32,443 nucleotides of DNA from a virus, in the IMG/VR virus record IMGVR_UViG_3300020084_000055, positions 1 through 32,443 of that record; one strand, 5' to 3'. Positions 6,323-14,048 of this stretch are shown here, in pieces (the first letter of the stretch is position 1; each line of letters begins with the position of its first letter). Position numbers and translations under genes: made by a program. Below the pieces are notes generated by a model, which made no database searches, was not told the DNA's origin, and saw only the letters and a list, made by a program, of their open reading frames with translations.

Positions 6323-6968
6323 GAACCCATGCCACTAATGAATATCTTTCTCCTTTTGTTACGGGAGTAACCTCATGTAAAGTATATGAAGGGAAGAAAA
6401 CTGCTAATCCTTTTTCCTTGTTGAGGAGAACTGGATCTTGTTGATAGTGAAGAATTAGATCTCCTCCTTCATATGATGCAGGATCGGATAATTGAATTGA
6501 TATTGATAACTTTCGATTGTGAGGAATATTCCAAAGTAAAGGGTCAGTATGCTTAGCATAGAAACCAGATTCTTCCGATTTATAGAGAGTGAATTGAAGT
6601 CTTTCTATTTTTTCCAATTCAAATTCAAAAAACTGATCGTTTATTTCATTAATAGCATCAGTAAGAATTTGATAGATCCAACTTGTTTGACTGCTTACGG
6701 GAATCCATGAAGTAAAACTTCTTCTCACATCTAAACAATCAGGACCTCTACTTCCAACTGTGGCACGTTCTTGATTTAGAAGTTTTCCTATTGCTTTTAT
6801 TTTTTCTATTTGATAATCTGAGAATATGTTTTGTTTCCAGGCAAAATTATTATTGGGTTTTCCTTTAAGATACCAATATTCTGGTGATGGTCCATTCAAA
6901 TCAGATAAATTTATTGTTGAATCTAGTTCTTCTAATGAACTTTTATTTTTTAAATACTTTGAAATCAT
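6312..6968 (-). CDS. 2OG-Fe(II) oxygenase, prolyl-4-hydroxylase type
   Basis: I start at the ATG at 6968, which overlaps the upstream stop as ATGA; a TTG at 6989 is less likely. The 218-residue protein has all family landmarks: FYAKHTDPL with His140 and Asp142, YEGGDLILHY, the distal His198 in PSYTLHEV, and Arg208 ten residues later in KGERYSLVAW for the 2OG carboxylate. This H-x-D...H...R layout is that of P4Hc-domain enzymes. The first 110 residues form a helical extension. It lies between an assembly-factor-like gene and a second oxygenase gene, in the same transcript as the Asn-Pro-Gly-rich adhesin. Confidence 0.85.
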   Translation of the reverse strand: MISKYLKNKSSLEELDSTINLSDLNGPSPEYWYLKGKPNNNFAWKQNIFSDYQIEKIKAIGKLLNQERATVGSRGPDCLDVRRSFTSWIPVSSQTSWIYQILTDAINEINDQFFEFELEKIERLQFTLYKSEESGFYAKHTDPLLWNIPHNRKLSISIQLSDPASYEGGDLILHYQQDPVLLNKEKGLAVFFPSYTLHEVTPVTKGERYSLVAWVHGK

Positions 6969-7531
6969 AGTAATATTGTACTCGGCCAACTTGCAGATAA
7001 TTTAATAGAAATCAAATCATCGATATTTGTAATAGTATCTATTATTGAATATAATCTTGCTTCTTCATTATAGCACTCTTGCGTATAATTATCCAAAAGA
7101 CTTAATAAAGTATTAACTTCTTCAACTGAAAGTAATTGGTGGGAATTGATAAACTTCCAATAAAAACTCTTATTAGACAACAACTTTTTAACTATTAAGT
7201 TAATTTTGGTTTTCTCGTCGGCAATGATATAATTGCCTTTGTAATTTAATATTTCACTTTGAGACTCAACTTTTTTATTTGAAATAGATTCTTTTAGGTT
7301 ATTTTTATTGATCTCTAACCACTCTGGACTGTATTTTAATTTGGATATTTTGGTTGATGATATCTTAATCCAACCTAATCCAGGATGCCCTGCCCAAGTT
7401 AGATCTTCTAATTTTTGATCACTATAATTTGGAAGCCCTGAAATATTACTCCAATTTTCTGGAAGTGGTTTTATATGATCAATAATTTGATTTAAGTTAT
7501 AGTCAACTAAAACATAATAATCATTCTTCAT
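6965..7531 (-). CDS. DUF4376-like protein, possible fiber assembly factor (188 aa)
   Basis: The N-terminus holds short repeats of aromatic/acidic sequence and the motif LTWAGHPGLGWIKI. The C-terminal part (about 95-185) follows the DUF4376 pattern as I know it: a YIIADEKTK strand, a Trp/Asn segment, an Leu-rich helix with VEEVNTLLSLLDNY, then a helix ending in IDTITNIDDL. DUF4376 proteins often sit beside phage tail-fiber genes and are regarded as fiber-associated or assembly proteins. It is Asn/Lys/Ile-rich, more AT-rich than its neighbours. It overlaps the genes on both sides. The family call is tentative. Confidence 0.55.
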   Translation of the reverse strand: MKNDYYVLVDYNLNQIIDHIKPLPENWSNISGLPNYSDQKLEDLTWAGHPGLGWIKISSTKISKLKYSPEWLEINKNNLKESISNKKVESQSEILNYKGNYIIADEKTKINLIVKKLLSNKSFYWKFINSHQLLSVEEVNTLLSLLDNYTQECYNEEARLYSIIDTITNIDDLISIKLSASWPSTILL

Positions 7532-7973
7532 TTACTTCCGCTTCTTCTAGTTTTTCAACTTTTTTTCTGGTTCTTCTTTTCTTTGGTTCTTTTAGTAATT
7601 TTAACTCTTCTTCTCTGTGTGCCAATTGATATGGAGCAGCTCCTTTCCATTCAAGTTTATTAACAGAAATATTTCTATCAATAACTTCTTCCCATCCTCT
7701 CCATGCTGCAAAATTTTGTTTTGGTCTCATAGCAATTTCTACGCCACAACCTGCTGCAATCTGTTCCATTAACTCAATTGCTTCAACAGGTTGCATCTGA
7801 GCCCATACTGTCGCAGCATCAGACCTTAGGACCAGTTCTACAACTCCTCCAAATGCAGTTCCAACAGTGACTGATCTGGCTCGATTTGGATTTTGTTGAA
7901 TGCTTAGATATTCTTGTTTTTCGTAAAATTCATTAATCTTTTTTCTCGTTTGAGATTCTTTTTGATTTTTCAT
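7521..7973 (-). CDS. Conserved-type hypothetical protein with charged ends (150 aa)
   Basis: A globular core of about 80 residues (roughly 33-110; includes RSVTVGTAFGGVVELVLRSD and PVEAIELMEQIAAGCG) is flanked by a charged N-terminal helix and a Lys/Arg then Glu-rich tail (KEPKKRRTRKKVEKLEEAE). I recognise the core as a type seen in cyanophage structural operons but not a named family. The start ATG at 7973 has a late promoter 23 bp upstream (7996-8003). It directly follows the glycine-rich adhesin gene and overlaps the next gene by 11 bp, so it may help assemble or attach that adhesin; this rests on position only. Confidence 0.65.
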   Translation of the reverse strand: MKNQKESQTRKKINEFYEKQEYLSIQQNPNRARSVTVGTAFGGVVELVLRSDAATVWAQMQPVEAIELMEQIAAGCGVEIAMRPKQNFAAWRGWEEVIDRNISVNKLEWKGAAPYQLAHREEELKLLKEPKKRRTRKKVEKLEEAEVNEE

Positions 7974-7995
7974 TTCAAATTAAGAATATTTTTAA

Positions 7996-8003
7996 TATTT
8001 ATT
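7996..8003 (-). promoter_or_regulatory. T4-type late promoter motif (AATAAATA)
   Basis: The minus strand reads AATAAATA, 23 bp before the ATG at 7973. It overlaps the TAA stop of the glycine-rich gene (8002-8004). Confidence 0.55.
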
Positions 8004-9228
8004 ACTGAGTGGTCCAGGTAATAGTTACAAATCCACCAGAAGCAACTGTTATTGGATATGTAGATGATGCAGTAACTTTAACTGGGAATGATGTTGATGG
8101 ATTTGCATTTAATCCAGGTGATCCTGGATTTGAAGAACCAGCAGATCCGTTAAATCCTGGATTTCCTACACCTGCACCTGATCCTGGATTTCCAGATGCT
8201 CCTGTACTTCCGGATGATCCAAATCCACCAGTTCCAGCTCCTCCTCCTCCACCTCCACCTCCACCTCCTCTATCACCATAAGTTCCTGGCCACCCTCCGT
8301 CACCACCATTGCCGCCCCAAAGGGCTGTATTTGGTATATTTAATGGGTTAAATCCAAAATTTCCACCTAAAGATATATTAGATGGCGGTGTCGTTCCGCC
8401 AGCATTTGCGGTCGTACCTCCTGGATTTCCTGCATTTCCGCCTGGACCTCCAGCTCCAGCAGTTCCTGGGCCTTGGCCTGGAACGCTATTAGTTCCACCA
8501 CCACCACCGGCACCGCCTCCACCACCATTTCCACCAACACCAGGATTTCCTGTTCCTCCTGTTCCTCCTGCGTTTCCTGCGTTTCCACCTGTTCCTGCAC
8601 TTCCAGGAGTTCCAGAGTTTCCATTTCCTCCTGTACCACCAGCTCCGCCAGGAAAAACAACACCCAAAGCAGATGAACTCGCACCTATATTTCCGCTTGC
8701 TCCAACACTTCCAGATCCTCCTGCATTAAAAGTGCCAGGATTTCCTGGATTTCCTGGATTTCCTGCATTTCCTGCAGTTCCTGCATTTCCAGTTCCTGCA
8801 TTTCCAGTAAAACCAGCAAATCCTGCATTTGATGGTGTTGGTACAGTGCCGCCATTTCCACCTACACCAAAATTGAATGGTATTTGTGTTGCACCATTAT
8901 TTCCTGGATTTCCTGGTCGATTTGGTTTTCCCGATCGCTGCATCGCTCCACCTCCACCTCCACCTCCTCCACCACCGGGGTTTCCTGAGTTTCCTGTTCC
9001 ACCGTTACCACCTAAACCACCTGATCCATTAATTCCTGGATTTCCTGGGTTTCCTGTTCCTGCATTTCCCGCAATGCCAGGAGCTCCCGGATTGCCTGCA
9101 CCACCTCGTCCTGTTACTGTAACTGAATGAATTCTTGCAGGAGCAGTCCAATTTCCAGGAGCATTAAAAGTTATTGTGCCTCCTGGAAACATTCTTCCCT
9201 GTCTGATATTTTCGTGAATGAAAGGCAT
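8002..9228 (-). CDS. Glycine-rich (Asn-Pro-Gly) adhesin / collagen-like tail protein
   Basis: This 408-residue protein opens with GTITFNAPGNWTAPARIHSV, the start typical of glycine-rich phage adhesin-type domains. About 320 residues of Gly, Asn, Ala, Pro, Ser and Thr follow, with runs of up to ten glycines and many GNPG, GNAG and GGTG units. I count 24 Pro-Gly pairs, most as Asn-Pro-Gly. Short Gly-X-Y triplet runs occur but are often broken, so a polyglycine-II sandwich (as in the phage S16 gp38 adhesin) is as plausible as a collagen triple helix. A beta-strand C-terminus ends the chain. Three oxygenase genes lie within 3 kb. A role in host receptor binding is inferred. Confidence 0.8.
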   Translation of the reverse strand: MPFIHENIRQGRMFPGGTITFNAPGNWTAPARIHSVTVTGRGGAGNPGAPGIAGNAGTGNPGNPGINGSGGLGGNGGTGNSGNPGGGGGGGGGGAMQRSGKPNRPGNPGNNGATQIPFNFGVGGNGGTVPTPSNAGFAGFTGNAGTGNAGTAGNAGNPGNPGNPGTFNAGGSGSVGASGNIGASSSALGVVFPGGAGGTGGNGNSGTPGSAGTGGNAGNAGGTGGTGNPGVGGNGGGGGAGGGGGTNSVPGQGPGTAGAGGPGGNAGNPGGTTANAGGTTPPSNISLGGNFGFNPLNIPNTALWGGNGGDGGWPGTYGDRGGGGGGGGGGAGTGGFGSSGSTGASGNPGSGAGVGNPGFNGSAGSSNPGSPGLNANPSTSFPVKVTASSTYPITVASGGFVTITWTTQ

Positions 9229-9237
9229 AACTTTATT

Positions 9238-9840
9238 TTAACCTAAGTGGAACCATCCTGTTATTATATATTTTGCTTCATCACCAAAAACCACATTTCC
9301 TCGGTGAGTGTGAGTATATGATGCTGGGAAAATTACCATCGTATTTTTCTTAGGAGGAATTCTCTTTTTCTGATATAAGAATTCGGTTTCTCCCGCACAA
9401 TCTGGTTCAAGAGTATTCAGATACGCAATGAATGTCATAATCCTAGTAGAAACTTGAGAACTACATTGCTCATAGTGCCAAATATGATATCCTCCGCCCG
9501 GTGAAGTTTTTTGCATCTTAACTTCTGAGCAAAATATATTTGAATCAGTCAGAACATCATATTCACTCACATAATGATCAAAGCAAGTTTGAAGACCATC
9601 AAAAAATACTTTAACATTGGTTTTGTCAGTGCTCTGAAAACGATCATTTAAGTGTGGTTTTAAATTTAAAAAATAAAACTCATCATTTTTTCTAAACTTT
9701 TTTTCGTTCTCAAAATCTTGCCTATTTGAACAATGACCACAAACAACTTTATTTTCAAATTGTTCGATCATATGTTCACAGTAATCTTCGGGAAACACTT
9801 CATCGTACATGCCGATGAAATCAATATACTTAGAATTCAT
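9238..9840 (-). CDS. 2OG-Fe(II) oxygenase with HxE iron motif
   Basis: The 200-residue protein resembles prolyl-4-hydroxylase-like phage enzymes: GGGYHIWHYEQC with His122 and Glu124, the segment AGETEFLYQ, distal histidines 177 and 179 in SYTHTHRG, and Lys190 as the likely 2OG-binding base. Glu replaces the usual Asp of HxD, which may alter activity. The N-terminal part has several cysteines (CGHCSN near residues 34-39). The gene sits 9 bp before the Asn-Pro-Gly-rich adhesin and overlaps the preceding fiber gene as ATGA. This intimate linkage suggests it acts on one of these two proteins. The fold call is good, the substrate is inference. Confidence 0.75.
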   Translation of the reverse strand: MNSKYIDFIGMYDEVFPEDYCEHMIEQFENKVVCGHCSNRQDFENEKKFRKNDEFYFLNLKPHLNDRFQSTDKTNVKVFFDGLQTCFDHYVSEYDVLTDSNIFCSEVKMQKTSPGGGYHIWHYEQCSSQVSTRIMTFIAYLNTLEPDCAGETEFLYQKKRIPPKKNTMVIFPASYTHTHRGNVVFGDEAKYIITGWFHLG

Positions 9841-10907
9841 ATTGTATAATTAAAGAGTGTAAGATTTCCGTACCAGGTTGTACCACCATTAAAGGTAAAG
9901 AATGACCAAACATCAGATCTATTTGCATCTGTTGTTCTTGATGGAACTGTATTATTCGGCCATTTTACTGATACTGGCCAAGTAATAGATCTTCCAGGTG
10001 TTCCATCATTCGTTAAGAATAGTGTGAATGAAATTGCACCAGAAGTGATTCCTGGTGTAAAAGTAAATGTACAATTATCAGTGAGAGTTGCTGTTACAAA
10101 ATTACCATCTTTCAAATTTATTGTGACAGATGCACCAGTAGTTCCAAGAGCATTGACAGTTTCTGCGTAATTTTTAAATGATAAAGATTCGGCAGTTCCA
10201 AATCCCAAATTAATTCCTGTTGAACTAATTGTTACAGCAGATCCAACGGTAACATTACCAGAATTAACAGCAACATTTCCAGAAACTGTTAGTCTTGAAG
10301 TTGGATTTGTTGTTCCAATACCAACACTTGATGTTGTGTGAATTCCAGAAGCAACTGTTTCCCATTGAGATGGAACACCAGTGACAGCTGTAACAATAAA
10401 GTTTCCTGGTGGATTTTGGGAAATTACTATACTATTACCAGCTTGAATATTTGTTGCGATTCCTGTTAGTCTAGAACCATTCCCACTAAAACTTGTTGCT
10501 GTGGCAATGCCGATAACATTGACACCATCAGAATTTGTTTTAAATGTTGGTGCATTTACTTCACCAGTTAAGTTACCTGTTACATTTCCAGTGACGTTCC
10601 CAGATAAATTACCAGAGAATGTTGTCGCGGTAACGATTCCCGTTGAAAAAATATTTCCAGATTTGAGTCTTGCAATAGTTGTAATACCAGTAACAAAAAC
10701 GTTTGCAAAGTTTGATGTTCCGGTTGTATCAATACCAACAATATCGTTCGGAGTTAGGATTCCAGTAAGATTTGAACCATCTCCATAATATGATGTTGCA
10801 GTGATAATACCCGATATTAATACATTGGTGCTGATTCCAATTAACTTGGAAGCATCATCAACATTAATATAACCACCTAATTGTGAAAGCTCTCTATTGC
10901 TAGGCAT
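9837..10907 (-). CDS. Tail-fiber protein with shared N-terminal module (356 aa)
   Basis: The first 50 residues (MPSNRELSQLGGYINVDD and so on) match the start of the S74 fiber at 3109-5697, marking a common attachment module. The middle has repeats of 'GDGSNLTGI', 'TGNVTGNVTGNLTG' and 'VGIGTTNPTSRLTVSGN', typical of long cyanophage fibers. The last 110 residues (with ATLTDNCTFTFTP and GRSITWPVSVKWPNN) form a beta-rich tip of the kind found at the end of many phage fibers. There is no S74 domain. A late promoter lies 21 bp before the start and its stop overlaps the next gene, an oxygenase. It is probably a trimeric virion fiber. Confidence 0.8.
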   Translation of the reverse strand: MPSNRELSQLGGYINVDDASKLIGISTNVLISGIITATSYYGDGSNLTGILTPNDIVGIDTTGTSNFANVFVTGITTIARLKSGNIFSTGIVTATTFSGNLSGNVTGNVTGNLTGEVNAPTFKTNSDGVNVIGIATATSFSGNGSRLTGIATNIQAGNSIVISQNPPGNFIVTAVTGVPSQWETVASGIHTTSSVGIGTTNPTSRLTVSGNVAVNSGNVTVGSAVTISSTGINLGFGTAESLSFKNYAETVNALGTTGASVTINLKDGNFVTATLTDNCTFTFTPGITSGAISFTLFLTNDGTPGRSITWPVSVKWPNNTVPSRTTDANRSDVWSFFTFNGGTTWYGNLTLFNYTI

Positions 10908-10927
10908 TTCTCATGAATCCTGTGTTT

Positions 10928-10935
10928 TATTTATT
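10928..10935 (-). promoter_or_regulatory. T4-type late promoter motif (AATAAATA)
   Basis: The minus strand reads AATAAATA, preceded by T, 21 bp before the ATG at 10907. It lies in the 75-bp gap after the cupredoxin-fiber gene. Confidence 0.6.
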
Positions 10936-10982
10936 AGTCGGTATTAAATATGATTTTTAATCTGGACTGAATTAGATTAAAT

Positions 10983-11984
10983 CTATGTGACAATATTGAG
11001 AGTTCCAACCATACCTGCGTGAATAGTGCATTGATAAACTAAAGTATTTGGAGCATCAAAAGGAACTGTGAATATTTGTGTTCCACTTTGAGATCCACTC
11101 AAGAATGCAGAAGTGTATGCGGATCCTCCATTGCTTGTGCGAATCGCAAATGGGTGACCACCTCCAGTAGAGTTTTCAAAAATATAAGTAAATCCTCTGT
11201 GTAAGTAAAGAGTTGGATTATCTGTACTATTCAATACTCCAGGTCCAGCTAATCTATATTTACCTGAAGATTCAGTTATATAGTATTTGATAGCAAATCC
11301 AATATCTGTTCCATCACCAACCGTAGTAGTGGATCTGAAAGAGGTTGCTGTTGTAGTAGTTGCACTAATGGTCCCAACAGTAATATTAGGAGTTCCAGAA
11401 AGACCCGTTGCGTTTCCTGTTACATTTCCTACAAACCCACCAGTGGATGTAGTAACACCTGTTACATTCAGATTAGTAAATGTAGAAGTTCCAGATGTAT
11501 TAATACCAGCAATACCACCACCACCGCCAGGAAGATTAGTGAGTAATGAACCATCACCAACAAATGATGATGCTGTAACTACACCAGAAACATTTAATTG
11601 TTTAGCAAATAATGTCGGTCCAGTGACCGTTGTAATACCAGCAAAAGTAGAAACACCAGTAACAAAAAGTTGAGATGTTGATGTCCCACTACCAACAACA
11701 GTAAGAGTGTTATTAAAAGTAGAAACACCAGTAACAAAAAGTTGAGATGTTGATGTCCCACTACCAACAACAGTAAGAGTGTTCGTCGGAAGTGTAGTTC
11801 CTATACCAACTGACTTGCCCGTGCCAACAATAATATTAGAAGTTACCTGCCCACCAATAGTCACATCAGTGCTGATAGCAACGGTTACGGCATTTAAGTT
11901 TAAATTATTAGGACTTTCAATCTTTGGCGTCCCAGAGGCACCAATTAGATTTAATTGTCTTATACCAAAACCTTTATCAGCCAT
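10983..11984 (-). CDS. Tail-fiber protein with C-terminal cupredoxin (plastocyanin-like) domain
   Basis: Residues 1-225 are fiber-like, with 'VGIGTTLPTNTLTVVGSG' and a perfect 24-residue duplication. Residues 231-333 form a separate domain: NPTLYLHRGFTYIF, GGGHPFAI, VPFDAPNTLVYQCTIHAGM. His277, Cys319, His322 and Met325 fall where type-1 copper ligands lie, and the C-x2-H-x2-M spacing is that of amicyanin. The domain thus looks like an intact blue-copper site at the tip of a virion fiber. Copper binding is inferred, and the fold may simply serve as a stable tip. I recall related domains in marine phage structural proteins. A late promoter precedes the gene. Confidence 0.8.
   Translation of the reverse strand: MADKGFGIRQLNLIGASGTPKIESPNNLNLNAVTVAISTDVTIGGQVTSNIIVGTGKSVGIGTTLPTNTLTVVGSGTSTSQLFVTGVSTFNNTLTVVGSGTSTSQLFVTGVSTFAGITTVTGPTLFAKQLNVSGVVTASSFVGDGSLLTNLPGGGGGIAGINTSGTSTFTNLNVTGVTTSTGGFVGNVTGNATGLSGTPNITVGTISATTTTATSFRSTTTVGDGTDIGFAIKYYITESSGKYRLAGPGVLNSTDNPTLYLHRGFTYIFENSTGGGHPFAIRTSNGGSAYTSAFLSGSQSGTQIFTVPFDAPNTLVYQCTIHAGMVGTLNIVT
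11643..11783. repeat. Perfect tandem duplication, 72-bp period
   Basis: Bases 11643-11711 recur identically at 11715-11783 (69 identical bases, offset 72). The offset is a multiple of three, so the fiber frame is kept and the protein gains a second copy of a 24-residue unit (TLTVVGSGTSTSQLFVTG and onward). Complete DNA identity, with no silent changes, points to a recent duplication. Confidence 0.95.
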
Positions 11985-11998
11985 TTTGATTTTTTAGG

Positions 11999-12006
11999 TA
12001 TTTATG
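11999..12006 (-). promoter_or_regulatory. T4-type late promoter motif (CATAAATA)
   Basis: The minus strand reads CATAAATA about 15 bp before the ATG at 11984. It contains the TAA stop codon of the subtilisin gene (12002-12004). Confidence 0.5.
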
Positions 12007-14047
12007 ATTGTGTAAAAGATATACCAGAAATATTGACACCACTTATAGAAGGTAGAGTATTGTTTGCATAAGGATTGTGTAAAACTCTTTTTGGAGCACC
12101 CCTCAAGTTGCCATTACCACGTATATTGTAAACTTCACTTGAATTTGCTGGACTATCATAAGTTGAATTATAAGTTTGTGTCCAATATCCTGTATCATTC
12201 ACTCCAGGATATGGATCTGATAATGCAATTTCTCTACCTCCGTGTCTAGATAACCATTCTTTAACATCTCTTTGAGTTGCTTTTCTATTTATCTGTAAAT
12301 GTAAACCAATCAAAGCACAAGCATTAGGACAAGCAGAACTTGTTCCATTAAACCAAGTATCGTAAAAACTTGTATTATCTTGTCGCTGATAATCTTCATA
12401 ACTACCAGCATAACCAGCAGCCATTGTCATCTCTGCGGGTGCCCATACATCTATCATTGGACCATTAGCAGAATAACACACTTTACGAATAGCATATGCT
12501 GTGGCACCTTGTTTTGCACTTGGAGGTTCTACACCACAATCCAAAGCGCCAACCCGAATACTTCCACTTGAAGGAGTATCAGTTCCAGAATGACCTTTCT
12601 GAACTCCCTGAACTCTGCAAATATATGTTCCGTCCAGTGCATAATAGTTATTATAATCTATATCAGTGCTGTCAGAAAGTTTTTGATTACTATTACTAGC
12701 AGCGGTCACAATAATACATCCAGCGGCAATTGCGTTTTCTGCACCCAAATTTGAGGTAGAACTTGGATATAGATATTGTCCATTTGTTGTAGTGTATGCA
12801 TAGTAATTTGTTCCCCCACTTTGATATATAATTCTTGTATTATTTCTACAAGCACCAGCATTTGCAGGGATGGTTGCGGAATCCCCTGAACCAGTATAAG
12901 TTAAATTAGAACCTCTGTAGGTGTGTGAGTATGTAGTGCTACTTGTATTTCCTGTGCTATAAAAAGTTCCATATGAATTGTTCACCAAAGTTGGATCTGG
13001 ATTACCAGGTTGCATTATTTTTTTGGCCTTATGAAATATGGTACATATATCAAGTGCCGTTCCAGAACTAATATACCCATCACCAAAACTAATCCTTATA
13101 GCCCAGAGATTACATTCAAATGCTAATCCAAAAGACTTTCCACCAATCTGAGATGCACAGGCAGTGCCATGGCCATCAGTCATTTGGTTGCTATTCGAGT
13201 TAGATGTTTTAGATAATGCATGACCAATTGTATATAATGAATTGATGGAACTAATTGTCCCTAAAGATTGAAAAGACGCCGATCTTTTAGATGAATCTGT
13301 CCACCACTCACGAGCAGCAGTTGACGCAATCCCAACTCCAAAATTAACACCATCAATTATTTTTGTATAGGTTAGATTATTTGTTGTAAAATACGTTGGA
13401 TCAACTTTATATGGACCATCAAGAATTAAATCTTTGACTCTACGGGTTCCATCATCTGCAATGAACTCGGGATGAACAGCACCAATACCATCATCAACAA
13501 TTATAGCATCAACACCTCTACCTGTTAGTGAATATGGAACATCAGTATTCTCAAGTGTTGTGGTTGTAATACCAGTGCCTTGATAGGGTAAACTTGATTG
13601 ATTTCCATTAACAAATGTGATATTCCAATTTGATCGTATTCCATTTGTGTGAGATGTTGTTTCAGTATCAAGTGCTGCCGTGAGTGCTGGTTTATTAAAT
13701 GCAACACTTTTTTTAAATCTATTTGTTAATTTTGATTCTGGTATTGGATATTTGTCTGGATTTAATATTACACTCTCTACCTTTGGATGAGTTCTCAAAA
13801 CCTCCGCTTCTTGACGACTCATTAGATAAACAGAACTTCTTAAAGAATATTCTCTAATATTAGAACAAGTAATACTTCTATTTGGTACACCATCAATCTC
13901 ATTTTCTTCAATAATGTAAGTATGAATTTCCTCCCAATCAGAAGAATCATTAACAATAACCATATACTCATCAATTGGTTCTGGAATATATTCAAAGATT
14001 GGAGTATCTTCTGTTAATCTTACTTCTATTACTTCAATAGGATCCAT
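12002..14047 (-). CDS. Subtilisin-like serine protease (S8 family) in the fiber operon
   Basis: The 681-residue protein carries the S8 catalytic residues in order: Asp185 in AIIVDDGIG, His293 in DGHGTACASQIGG, an oxyanion-type Asn452 in VTAASNSN, and Ser570 in FNGTSSACPNA. A segment near 80-103 (EAEVLRTHPKVESVILNPDK) looks like the end of an inhibitor-I9-type propeptide. There is no signal peptide. It lies 1 bp after one fiber gene and its stop overlaps the promoter of the next, so it is made with virion proteins. It could mature fibers, act from the virion on host surface proteins, or be a structural protein that kept the fold. Catalytic residues look intact; the target is unknown. Confidence 0.85.
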   Translation of the reverse strand: MDPIEVIEVRLTEDTPIFEYIPEPIDEYMVIVNDSSDWEEIHTYIIEENEIDGVPNRSITCSNIREYSLRSSVYLMSRQEAEVLRTHPKVESVILNPDKYPIPESKLTNRFKKSVAFNKPALTAALDTETTSHTNGIRSNWNITFVNGNQSSLPYQGTGITTTTLENTDVPYSLTGRGVDAIIVDDGIGAVHPEFIADDGTRRVKDLILDGPYKVDPTYFTTNNLTYTKIIDGVNFGVGIASTAAREWWTDSSKRSASFQSLGTISSINSLYTIGHALSKTSNSNSNQMTDGHGTACASQIGGKSFGLAFECNLWAIRISFGDGYISSGTALDICTIFHKAKKIMQPGNPDPTLVNNSYGTFYSTGNTSSTTYSHTYRGSNLTYTGSGDSATIPANAGACRNNTRIIYQSGGTNYYAYTTTNGQYLYPSSTSNLGAENAIAAGCIIVTAASNSNQKLSDSTDIDYNNYYALDGTYICRVQGVQKGHSGTDTPSSGSIRVGALDCGVEPPSAKQGATAYAIRKVCYSANGPMIDVWAPAEMTMAAGYAGSYEDYQRQDNTSFYDTWFNGTSSACPNACALIGLHLQINRKATQRDVKEWLSRHGGREIALSDPYPGVNDTGYWTQTYNSTYDSPANSSEVYNIRGNGNLRGAPKRVLHNPYANNTLPSISGVNISGISFTQS

Positions 14048-14048
14048 A

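Noticed and set aside
8367-8684. Second minus-strand frame inside the glycine-rich gene (Glu/Leu/Val-rich)
   Set aside because: It is a +1-type shadow of GGN-like codons, with no start signals; the glycine frame is clearly the coding one.
8309-9130. Long plus-strand frame encoding a Pro-rich 273-residue protein
   Set aside because: It is the mirror of the Gly/Pro-coding repeats of the minus-strand adhesin gene. It has no ribosome site or promoter and its composition is dictated by the real gene.
8002-9228. Calling the glycine-rich protein a true collagen
   Set aside because: Gly-X-Y triplets are present only in short runs broken by GG and GT steps, and long poly-Gly tracts occur. A polyglycine-II or mixed fold cannot be excluded.
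10956-10981. AT-rich hairpin (TTTAATCT with AGATTAAA) after the cupredoxin-fiber gene
   Set aside because: It has an 8-bp AT-rich stem and no T tract on either strand, so it is not a convincing terminator.
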